Assembly (NCBI RefSeq): GCF_006442545.2
Contig: NZ_CP083952.1
Span: forward strand, 1,488,001 to 1,552,000
Direction of reading: 5' to 3'
DNA: 64,000 nucleotides
Source of the DNA: Mesorhizobium sp. B2-1-8
Lineage (GTDB): Bacteria > Pseudomonadota > Alphaproteobacteria > Rhizobiales > Rhizobiaceae
Below the pieces are notes generated by a model that worked only from the letters and a program-made list of their open reading frames with translations, did not search any database and was not told where the DNA came from. Made by a program: the position numbers and the translations under genes. Shown piece after piece: positions 18,356 through 27,094 of this stretch (the first letter of the stretch is position 1; every line of letters starts with the position of its first letter).

Positions 18356-19384
18356 ATGGCCGGAGCCAGCAAAGCCGTCGCGGACAGCCGCGCCAACCTG
18401 CCCTTCGTCTATCGCCAGTACAGCGCCGAGCAGCTGAAGCAGGTGCTCTACAAGATGTACCTCATCCGCCGCTTCGAAGAGGGCGCGGAGGAAAGCTACA
18501 CGCGCGGCCTCATCCACGGCACCATGCATCTGTCGATCGGCCAGGAGGCCAGCGCCATGGGCATATGCATGCCGCTTGGCGAGGATGACCAGATCACCTC
18601 GACCCATCGCGGCCACGGCCACTGCATCGCCAAGGGCGCCGAGGTCAAGCGCATGTTCGCCGAGTTCTTCGGCAAGACCACCGGCTACTGCAAGGGCCGC
18701 GGCGGCTCGATGCACATCGCCGATGTCGCCAAGGGCAATCTCGGCGCCAACGGCATTGTCGGCGGCGGCATTCCGATCGCGGTCGGTGCGGCGCTCTCCT
18801 CCAAGATGATGAAGACCGGCAAGGTCGTGGTGTCCTTCTTCGGCGACGGCGCCAACAATGAAGGGGCCTTCCACGAGGCGCTCAACATGGCCGCGGTCTG
18901 GAAGTTGCCGGTGATTTTCGTGTGCGAGAACAATGGCTACGGCATGTCGACATCGACGGCCCGCTCCACCGCGGTCAAGAACATCGCCGATCGCGCCGCC
19001 GCTTATGCGATGCCGGGCGTCATCGTCAACGGCAACATATTCTCCGAAGTCGCCGAGGCCTCGCACAAGGCTGTCGAGCGCGCCCGTGCGGGCGAGGGGC
19101 CGACGCTGATCGAGTCCAAGACCTACCGCCATCGCGGCCATTCCAAGAGCGACCGCAACCGCTACCGCACCAAGGAAGAGATCGAGGACTGGATGTCGAA
19201 CCGTGACCCGATCACGCTGTTCGAGAACGAGCTGCGGGAATTCGGTTTCATCGACGACAAGGGCATAGAGGCCATCCGCGAGGCGGTGGCGCGGGAGATC
19301 GCCGACGGCATCGAATTCGCCAAGGCAAGCCCCTCGCCCGACGTCAGCGAGACCGGAAATTACGTGTATACGGAGCAGGCGTGA
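18356..19384 (+). CDS. Thiamine-diphosphate dehydrogenase E1 component, alpha subunit
   Basis: A 342-residue alpha subunit of a 2-oxoacid or acetoin dehydrogenase. The thiamine diphosphate motif is [20 protein letters not shown]...NN (GDG followed by NN). Other hallmarks are [41 protein letters not shown] and the phosphorylation-loop region [19 protein letters not shown] 18356 has GGAGGC upstream and lies just after the oxidoreductase stop. Pyruvate, acetoin and related diketones are all possible substrates. The [23 protein letters not shown] region is also shared with acetoin E1, so the sequence does not decide. Confidence 0.92.
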   Translation: MAGASKAVADSRANLPFVYRQYSAEQLKQVLYKMYLIRRFEEGAEESYTRGLIHGTMHLSIGQEASAMGICMPLGEDDQITSTHRGHGHCIAKGAEVKRMFAEFFGKTTGYCKGRGGSMHIADVAKGNLGANGIVGGGIPIAVGAALSSKMMKTGKVVVSFFGDGANNEGAFHEALNMAAVWKLPVIFVCENNGYGMSTSTARSTAVKNIADRAAAYAMPGVIVNGNIFSEVAEASHKAVERARAGEGPTLIESKTYRHRGHSKSDRNRYRTKEEIEDWMSNRDPITLFENELREFGFIDDKGIEAIREAVAREIADGIEFAKASPSPDVSETGNYVYTEQA

Positions 19385-20382
19385 TGGACGCGATGGTGCG
19401 TGAACTGAGCTACGCCCAGGCGATCCAGGAAGCCATGGCGATCGCCATGGACATGGACGAGCGCGTCTTCCTGATGGGCGAGGATATCGGTGTCTATGGC
19501 GGCGCCTTCCAGGTGACCGGCGACCTGGTCGAACGCTACGGCACTGAGCGGGTGATGGACACGCCGATCTCGGAACTGGGCGGCGCTGGCGTCGCCGTCG
19601 GGGCAGCCGTCACCGGCATGCGGCCAATCTTCGAATTCCAGTTTTCCGATTTCGCCACGTTGGCCATGGAACAGATCGTCAACCAGGCGGCCAAGATGCG
19701 GTTCATGCTGGGCGGCGAGGTTTCGGTCCCAGTCGTGATGCGCTTCCCCGCCGGCTCCGGCACGGGCGCTGCCGCGCAGCACAGCCAGAGCCTGGAAGCC
19801 TGGCTCGGCCATGTGCCGGGCCTGAAGGTCATCCAGCCGGCGACGCCCTACGATGCCAAGGGCATGCTCCTGGCGGCCGTCGCCGATCCCGATCCGGTGA
19901 TGATCTTCGAGCACAAGCTGCTCTACAAGATGAAGGGGCCGGTGCCGGAAGGATATTACACCGTGCCGATCGGAAAGGCCGACATCCGCCGCGAGGGCCG
20001 TGACCTCACCATCGTCGCCACCTCGATCATGGTGCAGAAGGCGCTCGACGCCGCCGCCGCGCTGGAGGCCGAAGGCATCGACGTCGAAGTCGTCGACCTC
20101 AGGACCATCCGGCCGATGGACAAGCAGACCGTCATCGACAGCGTCAAGAAGACGTCGCGGCTGATGTGCGTCTATGAAGCGGTCAAGACGCTGGGCGTCG
20201 GCGCCGAGGTCAGCGCCATGATCGCCGAGAGCGAGGCGTTCGATTATCTCGATGCGCCGATCGTGCGACTGGGCGGTGCGGAAACGCCGATCCCCTACAA
20301 TCCGGAGCTGGAAAAGGCCACGGTGCCGCAGGTTCCCGACATCATCACCGCCGCGCGCGACCTCGTCAAAGGGGTTCGCTGA
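19384..20382 (+). CDS. Thiamine-diphosphate dehydrogenase E1 component, beta subunit
   Basis: A transketolase-like beta subunit of 332 residues that pairs with E1alpha. Visible: [33 protein letters not shown], the [16 protein letters not shown] block, and the C-terminal transketolase domain ([40 protein letters not shown]). The start overlaps the E1alpha stop in TGATG; GTG 19381 is equally possible. Together the subunits decarboxylate a 2-oxo compound and pass the acyl group to E2 lipoyl-lysine. Confidence 0.93.
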   Translation: MDAMVRELSYAQAIQEAMAIAMDMDERVFLMGEDIGVYGGAFQVTGDLVERYGTERVMDTPISELGGAGVAVGAAVTGMRPIFEFQFSDFATLAMEQIVNQAAKMRFMLGGEVSVPVVMRFPAGSGTGAAAQHSQSLEAWLGHVPGLKVIQPATPYDAKGMLLAAVADPDPVMIFEHKLLYKMKGPVPEGYYTVPIGKADIRREGRDLTIVATSIMVQKALDAAAALEAEGIDVEVVDLRTIRPMDKQTVIDSVKKTSRLMCVYEAVKTLGVGAEVSAMIAESEAFDYLDAPIVRLGGAETPIPYNPELEKATVPQVPDIITAARDLVKGVR

Positions 20383-20385
20383 GAC

Positions 20386-21735
20386 ATGCCGACCGAAGTC
20401 ATTCTTCCCAAGGTCGACATGGACATGGCGACCGGACAGATCTCGCGCTGGTTCGCCGAGGAAGGCGCGCACGTCAAGAAGGGCGACGTGCTGTTCGAGA
20501 TCGAGACCGACAAGGCAGCGATGGAGATCGATGCGCCGGCCAGTGGCGTGCTTCGCGACGTGACCGGCAAGGAAGGCGTCGACATTCCGGTCGGCGCCCC
20601 GGTTGCGTGGATCTATGCCGACGGTGAGGTTTATGGGAATAAGGCGCCAATCTCCCCCCTCGTGGGGGAGATGTCGGCCAAGCCGACAGAGGGGGGCGCT
20701 GTCCCGCCAACTGCCGGGAGCGAGGCGCCCCCCTCTGGCCTGCCGGCCATCTCCCCCACGAGGGGGGAGATCGGCCAATCACCGGGCGGCCGCGCGACGC
20801 CGCTGGCTCGCCGTCTGGCGCGCGAGGCGGGCCTCACCCTTTCAGCCATATCCGGCACCGGCCCGCATGGCCGTGTGGTCAAGGCGGACATCGACGCGGC
20901 GATTGCCAAGGGCGGCGCCAAGGAAGTTCCAGCGGTCGCGTCCGAAGCTCCCGTCCCTGCCGCATCCGAGCCGGCGGTGAAGCCGATGTCGGACGACCAG
21001 GTGCTGAAGCTATTCGAGCAGGGCTCTTATGACCTCGTCCCGCATGACGTCTTGCGCAAGACCATCGCGCGGCGCCTGGTCGAAGCCAAAACCACCATCC
21101 CGCATTTCTACCTGACGCTCGACTGCGAACTCGATGCGCTGCTTTCGCTGCGCACGCAGCTCAATGCCGCCGCACCGGTGAAGAAGACCGACAAGGGTGA
21201 GGCCCCAGCCTACAAGCTGTCGGTCAACGACATGGTGATCAAGGCGATGGCCATGGCCCTGAAGGCGGTGCCGGATGCCAATGCCTCGTGGACCGAGAGC
21301 GCCATGGTCAAGCACAAGCATGCCGATGTCGGCGTTGCCGTGTCCATTCCCGGCGGCCTGATCACGCCGATCATCCGGCATGCGGACGAAAAGACGCTGT
21401 CCGTCATCTCCAACGAGATGAAGGATCTGGCGAGCCGTGCCCGCAGCCGCAAGCTGAAGCCCGAGGAGTATCAGGGCGGCACCACGGCGGTCTCCAATCT
21501 CGGCATGTTCGGCATCAAGGACTTTGCCGCGGTGATCAATCCGCCGCATGCGACGATCCTGGCAGTCGGCGCCGGCGAGCAGCGGGCGGTGGTCAGGAAT
21601 GGCGAGATCAAGATAGCCACCGTGATGTCGGTGACGCTGTCGACCGATCATCGTGCGGTCGACGGAGCCCTGGGGGCCGAACTGCTGGTCGCCTTCAAGA
21701 AGCTGATCGAAAATCCGATGGGCATACTGGTGTAG
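20386..21735 (+). CDS. Dihydrolipoamide acyltransferase (E2) with in-frame palindromic repeat
   Basis: A 449-residue E2. The lipoyl domain (1-78) has its lipoyl Lys in FEIETDKAAMEID. The peripheral-subunit-binding domain (about 143-178) reads TPLARRLAREAGLTLSAISG. The catalytic acyltransferase domain (about 215-449) ends with the DHRAVDGALGAELL motif (His and Asp of the active site). The linker between lipoyl and binding domains contains the translated 122-bp repeat (ISPLVGEMSAKPTEGG...SPTRGEIG, about residues 89-129), which keeps frame. No E3 gene follows, so dihydrolipoamide dehydrogenase must come from elsewhere. Confidence 0.93.
   Translation: MPTEVILPKVDMDMATGQISRWFAEEGAHVKKGDVLFEIETDKAAMEIDAPASGVLRDVTGKEGVDIPVGAPVAWIYADGEVYGNKAPISPLVGEMSAKPTEGGAVPPTAGSEAPPSGLPAISPTRGEIGQSPGGRATPLARRLAREAGLTLSAISGTGPHGRVVKADIDAAIAKGGAKEVPAVASEAPVPAASEPAVKPMSDDQVLKLFEQGSYDLVPHDVLRKTIARRLVEAKTTIPHFYLTLDCELDALLSLRTQLNAAAPVKKTDKGEAPAYKLSVNDMVIKAMAMALKAVPDANASWTESAMVKHKHADVGVAVSIPGGLITPIIRHADEKTLSVISNEMKDLASRARSRKLKPEEYQGGTTAVSNLGMFGIKDFAAVINPPHATILAVGAGEQRAVVRNGEIKIATVMSVTLSTDHRAVDGALGAELLVAFKKLIENPMGILV
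20650..20771 (+). repeat. RIME-like palindromic element inside the E2 gene
   Basis: The outer 23 bases at 20650-20672 (ATCTCCCCCCTCGTGGGGGA then GAT) and the reverse complement of 20749-20771 are identical. The similarity of the two arms continues inwards over the AGAGGGGGGCGC / GCGCCCCCCTCT segments, giving two hairpin-forming arms around a central GTCCCGCCAACTGCCGGG region. I recognise this as the type of short dispersed rhizobial mosaic element that is normally intergenic. Its length between the outer arms and the flanking codons leaves the E2 frame open. Confidence 0.85.
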
Positions 21736-21818
21736 CAGCGACATCGGGCCACTTTACCTCCTGCCCGCCCACCCGGATTCATCCCGGCTGAGCCTTACGC
21801 AAGGCTACCGCGAAAGAG

Positions 21819-21844
21819 GATCGTGGAACAATGGTTCCACGATC
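21819..21844. promoter_or_regulatory. 11-bp inverted repeat between the E2 gene and the ABC operon
   Basis: GATCGTGGAAC (21819-21829) and GTTCCACGATC (21834-21844) are perfect inverted arms around AATG. A smaller inverted repeat, AGCCTT-ACGC-AAGGCT, lies just upstream (21791-21806). The 290-bp gap holds no gene. The repeat could be an operator for the ABC operon or a terminator of the E1-E2 transcript; no T tract follows on the plus strand. Confidence 0.5.
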
Positions 21845-22025
21845 TCCCGTTCGCGGCTATATGGCGTCGCTGCGCTTCTCGCGCGAGGAGGCGGCCCTGA
21901 TTTCATCTTGATCCCAGCGTAGGCGCGCTGTGTCATCCACCAGTCATATGCGCCGTGCAGGGAGGAAGAGACGGGGTGCTGGCCAGGGCCAGACCGGTCA
22001 TGCACAGACAAGACAGGAGGTCTCC

Positions 22026-23012
22026 ATGAAGACGCTATTCATCAAGCTGCTGGCCAGCCAGTTGGCGCTCGCGGCTACTTTGTTTGCCGGCGTGGCAAAT
22101 GCCGAAACACTGACGCTCTATACATCCCAGCCGGAAGCCGACGCGGCCAAGACCGTGGACGCCTTCAAGAAGGCGCAGCCCGGCATCGACGTCACCATCT
22201 ATCGCTCCGGAACCAGCGACATCCTGACCAAAATGGCGGCCGAGTTCGCCGCAGGCAGCCCGCAGCCCGACGTGCTGCTGATCGCCGACGCGGTCTCGAT
22301 GGAACTGCTGAAGAAAGACCACCGGCTGATGGCCTATCCCGAGGCCAAGCTCGACGGCATCGAGGCCGACACCTACGACGCGGACAAGACCTATTTCGGC
22401 AGCAAACTGATCACCACCGGCATCGTCTACAACACCGCCGCCGGCGAAAAGCCGCAGCATTGGGCCGATCTCGCCAAGCCCGCCTATGCCGATGGCCTGG
22501 TCATGCCGAGCCCGCTCTATTCGGGTGCGGCTGCCTACCTGCTTTCGGGCTTCGCCAGCGATACCAACTATGGCTGGGATTTCTTCCAGAAGCTGAAGAC
22601 CAACAACACCGTCAGCGTGCGTGGCAATGGCGCGGTGCTGAAGTCGGTGGCATCGGGCGAGAAGCCCTATGGCATCCTCGTCGACTTCATGGCGATGAAC
22701 GCCAAGAAGAAGGGCTCGCCGGTCGAGTTCGTTTTCCCCAGCGAAGGCGTGCCTGCCGTGACCGAGCCGGTCGCCATCATGAAGACGGCCAAGAACGTCG
22801 ATGGCGCCAAGAAGTTCGTCGACTTCATTCTGTCCGATGAAGGCCAGAAGCTGGCGCTGTCGATGGGCTACCTGCCGGCACGCGCCTCGGTCGGTCGTCC
22901 CGACTGGCTGCCCGAAGGCGTCAAGGTCAAGGTGATGCCGTTCGATACGAAGGCGATCGTCGCCAGGACCGAGGCCGACAAGGCGAAGTTCCAGGAACTG
23001 TTCGGCGGCTGA
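22026..23012 (+). CDS. ABC transporter periplasmic substrate-binding protein
   Basis: A 328-residue binding protein with a signal peptide (about 1-26, cleavage after AGVANA) and the mature start ETLTLYTSQPEADAAKTVDAF, typical of the family that includes ferric-ion, 2-aminoethylphosphonate and hexose-phosphate (AfuA-type) binding proteins. The adjacent Tyr-Tyr pair used by ferric-binding FbpA proteins is not present, which argues against iron. ATG 22026 has AGGAGGTCTCC directly upstream. The operon partners (hydrolase and SurE nucleotidase) suggest a phosphorylated organic substrate, but this is inference. Confidence 0.88.
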   Translation: MKTLFIKLLASQLALAATLFAGVANAETLTLYTSQPEADAAKTVDAFKKAQPGIDVTIYRSGTSDILTKMAAEFAAGSPQPDVLLIADAVSMELLKKDHRLMAYPEAKLDGIEADTYDADKTYFGSKLITTGIVYNTAAGEKPQHWADLAKPAYADGLVMPSPLYSGAAAYLLSGFASDTNYGWDFFQKLKTNNTVSVRGNGAVLKSVASGEKPYGILVDFMAMNAKKKGSPVEFVFPSEGVPAVTEPVAIMKTAKNVDGAKKFVDFILSDEGQKLALSMGYLPARASVGRPDWLPEGVKVKVMPFDTKAIVARTEADKAKFQELFGG

Positions 23013-23024
23013 GCCGTCGATCGC

Positions 23025-23056
23025 GGCGGGGTGCCGTCCAGACGGCATCTCCGCCC
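23025..23056 (+). promoter_or_regulatory. Stem-loop after the binding-protein gene
   Basis: GGCGGGGTGCCGTC and GACGGCATCTCCGCC pair around a two-base CA loop with one wobble and a small mismatch. A strong hairpin just after a binding-protein gene, before the permease, commonly protects the upstream mRNA and lets the binding protein be made in excess. Confidence 0.55.
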
Positions 23057-23066
23057 GCTTCGCCAG

Positions 23067-23112
23067 AGCAATTCCAGGAAAAGTGCGAAGCGGTTTTCCG
23101 TCCGGAATTGCG
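23067..23112. repeat. Dispersed rhizobial palindromic repeat
   Basis: The stretch starts AGCAATTCCAGGAAAAGTGC, continues with GAAGCGGTTTTCCGTCCGGA and ends ATTGCG. The ends (GCAATTCC / GGAATTGC) and the inner GGAAAA / TTTTCC are inverted. I recognise it as a frequent intergenic repeat of rhizobial genomes. It fills the gap between the binding-protein and permease genes. Confidence 0.7.
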
Positions 23113-23160
23113 CCAAAATGAACCCGCATCCGGTCGCATCGATCCCCAGGACACGTAACC

Positions 23161-24864
23161 ATGCCGACACGCATCAGGGAAAGCCGGGGCCAGGAAATGG
23201 TCCTGACTGCGGCGGTGGCCGTCGTCATCGTCCTGCTTTCACTGCTGCCCATGCTGCGCCTCGTCAAGGAGATCGTGGCGCCCGGCGGCGTCTTGTCGAT
23301 CGTGGCCGTGGAGGCCGGGCTGAGAAGCCCGGCAACCTGGATCGCGACCTGGCACACGCTGGTCGTCGGCATCGGCGGCACTCTTCTGGCGGTGCTGTCG
23401 GGAACGCTGGTGGCCGTGCTCGTCTCGTTGACCGACATACGTGGCCGAAGCGCCCTGGTGCTCTGCTACGTCATGCCGCTGATGATCGCGCCGCAGGTGA
23501 CGGCGCTGGCCTGGCTGCAACTGTTCGGCCCGGCGAGCCCGGTCCTAAAACTGTTCGGGGCGGCGCCGCCGCTCGGCACGAAGAATCCGCTCTACTCGAC
23601 CTCGGGCATCATCCTGCTGCTTGGCGTACAATACGGTCCGCTGGTTTTCCTGCTGGTGCGGGCCGGCCTGCGCAAGCTGCCGCGCGAACTGGTCGAGGCG
23701 GCGCGGGCCGGCGGTGCGAACTGGTTCACCGTACTGATCACCATCGTGTTGCCCTTGATGACGCCGTCCATCAGGGCGGCGGCCGCACTTGCCTTCGTCT
23801 CCTGCGTCGGTAATTTCGGCATTCCCGCCTTTCTCGGCATCCCCGCCAACTACCTGGTGCTGCCGACGCTGATCTATCAGAAGCTGGCCGGCGGCGGTCC
23901 GGCGGTGCTCGGCGAGACCGCGTTCCTTTCGGTGCTGATCGGCATCATCGCCATGGCCGGCATCCTCGCCCAGGAGGTGATGAGCCGACGCCGGGACTAC
24001 CGCATCTCCTCGACATCGCTGCCGGCCGAACCTTATGAACTCGGCCGCTGGCGGCCGGCCGTCCAGGCCGGCATGTGGCTGCTGATCGTATTGGTGCTGG
24101 TCCTGCCGTTGTTCGGACTGGTGCTGACCTCGCTGGTGCCGGGCTATGGCATCGCGCTCACCGCCAAGACGGCGACGCTCGACAATTACCGTTTCGTGCT
24201 GTTCGAGCATGGTGCCGCCAACCGTGCCTTCTTCAACAGCTTCTGGCTGTCGATCGCGGCAGCGTTCTTCGCCGTCATCGTTGCCGTGCCGATCGGCTAT
24301 CTCATCGCCTGGGGCAAGCAGCGCTGGGTGCGTCTGCTCAACCTGTCGGTCGAACTGCCCTACGCCTTGCCCGGCGTGGTGCTGGCGATCGCTTCGCTGC
24401 TGCTCTTCCTGCGGCCGATCCCGCTGACCGGCATCCAGCTCTACAACACCGTCTGGATCATCCTCTACGCCTATCTCGCCCGCTTCCTGGTGCTGGCGCT
24501 GCGGCCGACGATCAGCGGCTATCACCAGATCGACCGGGCACTCGAAGAGGCCGCACAGGTGGCGGGCGCCGGCCTGTTCACGCGCATGCGCACCATCGTT
24601 TTTCCGCTGGTCGCTCCGGCGGCGATTGCAGGCGGCCTGCTGATCTTCATGACGGCGCTCAGCGAACTCACGGTCTCGGCATTGCTGTGGTCGTCGGGCT
24701 CTGAGACCATCGGCGTGGTGATGTTCTCCTTCGAGCAGGGCGGCGATTCCAACTACGCAGCGGCGATGTCCGTCATCACGGTCGCCGTCACCTTCTTGCT
24801 GATGCTGGTGACCAACCTGCTTGCCCCTCATCTTCCGAGCGGAGTTCTGCCATGGCGCGACTGA
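23161..24864 (+). CDS. ABC transporter permease, two fused membrane domains
   Basis: A 567-residue inner-membrane protein with about 12 membrane segments, formed by two binding-protein-dependent permease domains in one chain (FbpB/SfuB type). Each half has its ATPase-contact EAA loop: LVEAARAGGANWFTVLITIV (first) and ALEEAAQVAGAGLFTRMRTI (second). It serves the binding protein upstream and the ATPase downstream, whose start overlaps its last 13 bases. Confidence 0.92.
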   Translation: MPTRIRESRGQEMVLTAAVAVVIVLLSLLPMLRLVKEIVAPGGVLSIVAVEAGLRSPATWIATWHTLVVGIGGTLLAVLSGTLVAVLVSLTDIRGRSALVLCYVMPLMIAPQVTALAWLQLFGPASPVLKLFGAAPPLGTKNPLYSTSGIILLLGVQYGPLVFLLVRAGLRKLPRELVEAARAGGANWFTVLITIVLPLMTPSIRAAAALAFVSCVGNFGIPAFLGIPANYLVLPTLIYQKLAGGGPAVLGETAFLSVLIGIIAMAGILAQEVMSRRRDYRISSTSLPAEPYELGRWRPAVQAGMWLLIVLVLVLPLFGLVLTSLVPGYGIALTAKTATLDNYRFVLFEHGAANRAFFNSFWLSIAAAFFAVIVAVPIGYLIAWGKQRWVRLLNLSVELPYALPGVVLAIASLLLFLRPIPLTGIQLYNTVWIILYAYLARFLVLALRPTISGYHQIDRALEEAAQVAGAGLFTRMRTIVFPLVAPAAIAGGLLIFMTALSELTVSALLWSSGSETIGVVMFSFEQGGDSNYAAAMSVITVAVTFLLMLVTNLLAPHLPSGVLPWRD

Positions 24865-25931
24865 CCCTGGACCATGTGACCAAGAGCTTCGCCGATTTCG
24901 ACGCCGTGAAGGATGTCTCGATCGACGTCGGCGACGGCGAGTTTCTGGCGGTGCTCGGGCCTTCCGGCTGCGGCAAGACGACGTTGCTGCGGCTGGTGGC
25001 GGGATTCGAGAAAGTGAGCTCGGGCGAAATCCGCATCGGCAGCGATGTCGTTTCGAACAGCGGCGGCAGCGTCGCGCCGGAAAAGCGGCGCGTCGGCATC
25101 GTCTTCCAGAATTACGCGCTATGGCCGCACATGAGCGTCGCCGAGAATATCGGCTATTCGCTGAAGGTGGCCAGACTCGACAAGGCGGTTGCGCGTCAAA
25201 AAGTGGAAGACGCGCTTGCCCTGGTCAACCTGCAGGGCCTGGGTGAGCGCCGGCCGGCCAATCTTTCCGGCGGCCAGCGCCAGCGCGTGGCTTTGGCTCG
25301 TTGCCTGGTGGCGGCACCCTCGCTCGTGCTGTTCGACGAGCCGCTCGCCAATCTCGACGTCCATCTCAGGGCCTCGATGGAGGACGAGTTCGCCGCCTTC
25401 CACAAGCGCACGGGCACGACCATCGTCTACATTACCCATGACCAGGCGGAGGCGATGGCGCTGGCCGATCGCATCGCGGTGATGGATCGTGGACGCCTGG
25501 TGCAACTTGCGACACCGCGTGAACTCTATCATGAGCCGGCAAATGAAATGGTCGCCTCCTTCATTTCGCAAGGCATCCTGCTTCCGGCGGACGTGCTGGC
25601 CGGCGAGGAAAGCGGCCATTGCAAGGTCCGGGTTCTCGGAACCGAGCTGGCGGTCCGTTGCCGGCCTGGCGAGCGGCCGCGCGCCGGTGCCAGGATCTGC
25701 TGCCGCTCCGCCGATATCGAGCTTTCGACCGATGCCTCGGGGTTCGACGGTCTGGTCAAGCGGGCGGTCTACCAGGGCGGCGCGGCGCGCATCGAATTCA
25801 CGCCCGCCGCCGGTCCCGATCTCACCTTGCATTTCGAGCAGCCAGATCCGGTCGTGCTGGAGAACGGGTCGCAGGCGCGGCTGCGCATAAAATCCGGCTG
25901 GCTGATTCCGGCGGCTGGAGCAATCGCGTGA
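24852..25931 (+). CDS. ABC transporter ATP-binding protein (FbpC/PotA type)
   Basis: A 359-residue ATPase. Walker A is GPSGCGKTTLL, the Q loop VFQNYALWPHMSV, the signature LSGGQRQRVALAR, Walker B SLVLFDEPLANLD and the switch His in ITHDQAEAMALAD. A C-terminal TOBE-like region (about 240-355) may sense substrate. It overlaps the permease by 13 bp and the following hydrolase by ATGA, so the genes are translationally coupled. Confidence 0.93.
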   Translation: MARLTLDHVTKSFADFDAVKDVSIDVGDGEFLAVLGPSGCGKTTLLRLVAGFEKVSSGEIRIGSDVVSNSGGSVAPEKRRVGIVFQNYALWPHMSVAENIGYSLKVARLDKAVARQKVEDALALVNLQGLGERRPANLSGGQRQRVALARCLVAAPSLVLFDEPLANLDVHLRASMEDEFAAFHKRTGTTIVYITHDQAEAMALADRIAVMDRGRLVQLATPRELYHEPANEMVASFISQGILLPADVLAGEESGHCKVRVLGTELAVRCRPGERPRAGARICCRSADIELSTDASGFDGLVKRAVYQGGAARIEFTPAAGPDLTLHFEQPDPVVLENGSQARLRIKSGWLIPAAGAIA

Positions 25932-27094
25932 TGATGCTGGATCTGCTCGGGGGCTTCGGTGAAAAGGGCCGCACCAGCCTCGCCGTGAGCAGCGGCGATG
26001 ATCGCATCCTGCTCGATGTCGGCATCAAGGTCGGCGCCGCGGGGCCGGAATATTATCCGGCACTGGAGGGGCCGGTTGACGATATCGACGCCGTCTTTGT
26101 CTCGCACGCTCATGAGGATCATGTCGGCGCGCTGAGTTGGCTGCTGTCGCGCGGCTATGGCGGTCCGATCTTCATGACTGCGGAGACCCGCGGCGAGACG
26201 CCGGCCACGCTTGCCGCCTATGCCGAGCCGGCGGATTTCAGGCAATTTCCCTTGCCCGAAGATCGGATCGAGCTGTTCGAACCAGGCGACACCCTGACAA
26301 GCGGCAATCTGACGGTCAGGACCGGGCGGTCCGGCCATGTCGTCGGCGGCGTCTGGTTCGCCGTCGATGACGGGACAAGCCGCGTCGCCTACTCGGCCGA
26401 TGTGGTGCCGGACAGCAATGTGTTCGTCATGGACACGATCCCGCACTGCGATCTCCTGGTCTTCGATGCCTCCTACGGCGCCGATCCCGTGTCGGGAGCG
26501 GCGCGCGCGCGCGAAATTTCTCAATGGGTGGCGCGACATCCCCAGGGATGTCTCTTGCCGACGCCGCTGTCAGGACGGTCGCTGGAACTGGTCGCGGCCT
26601 TGCCCGGGCCGTTCGCCATCCACGCCGGCATGCGTTCGTCGCTGGAAGCGCAGATCGGCGCGACTGCGTCCCTGTTACCCGGGATTTCCGAGCTCTTGCT
26701 TGCCCGCCTGCGGGGCGCGGCGGACTGGACTGATGCCGATCCGCTGCCATCGCTGCCGTTGCTGGCCGATGACGGCATGGGCGAGGCTGGCCCGTCGTCG
26801 CGCCTGCTGCCTCGCGCCGACAATGCCGGGTTTCCGGTGCTGCTCACCGGGCATCTGCCGGCAGGCTCCCCAGGCGATCTCATGCACAGGGCCGGCCGGG
26901 CGGACTGGATACGCATGCCCACCCATCCGACACTGTCGGGCAATATCGGCATCTGGGAGAGGGCCGGACGGCCTGCCGCGCTGGGCCATTCCTGCACCCC
27001 CGATCTTCTTGGCGACCTGAAAAACCATATCCCGTCGTTGCTCACGCAATGCCGTACGGGCCAACGCATCACGGTGCGGCAAGGGGGCAGATAA
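25931..27094 (+). CDS. Metallo-beta-lactamase-fold hydrolase
   Basis: A 387-residue MBL-fold protein with the metal motif SHAHEDHVGAL (HxHxDH), a later His (GRSGHVVGGVWF) and an Asp (YSADVVPDSNVF), as in the beta-CASP/RNase J-like branch. It contains a further conserved-looking C-terminal part (FPVLLTGHLPAGSPG ... RMPTHP) but lacks an obvious secretion signal. ATG 25931 overlaps the ATPase stop. Its place between an importer ATPase and a SurE nucleotidase suggests hydrolysis of an imported phosphoester, or control of one; a nuclease role cannot be excluded. Confidence 0.85.
   Translation: MMLDLLGGFGEKGRTSLAVSSGDDRILLDVGIKVGAAGPEYYPALEGPVDDIDAVFVSHAHEDHVGALSWLLSRGYGGPIFMTAETRGETPATLAAYAEPADFRQFPLPEDRIELFEPGDTLTSGNLTVRTGRSGHVVGGVWFAVDDGTSRVAYSADVVPDSNVFVMDTIPHCDLLVFDASYGADPVSGAARAREISQWVARHPQGCLLPTPLSGRSLELVAALPGPFAIHAGMRSSLEAQIGATASLLPGISELLLARLRGAADWTDADPLPSLPLLADDGMGEAGPSSRLLPRADNAGFPVLLTGHLPAGSPGDLMHRAGRADWIRMPTHPTLSGNIGIWERAGRPAALGHSCTPDLLGDLKNHIPSLLTQCRTGQRITVRQGGR

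Noticed and set aside
18356..21735. Housekeeping pyruvate dehydrogenase
   Set aside because: The usual rhizobial pdhA-pdhB-pdhC set is linked to E3 and other central genes and pdhB carries its own lipoyl domain; here E1beta lacks a lipoyl domain, E3 is missing and a SAF oxidoreductase leads the operon.
23545..24831. A 428-codon open frame on the minus strand
   Set aside because: Antisense to the fused permease; Gln/His/Arg-rich with no hydrophobic core or motif.
22026..25931. Ferric-ion ABC importer (FbpABC)
   Set aside because: The general family fits, but the adjacent Tyr pair used for iron is absent in the binding protein and the operon continues with two hydrolases, so the iron label was not used.
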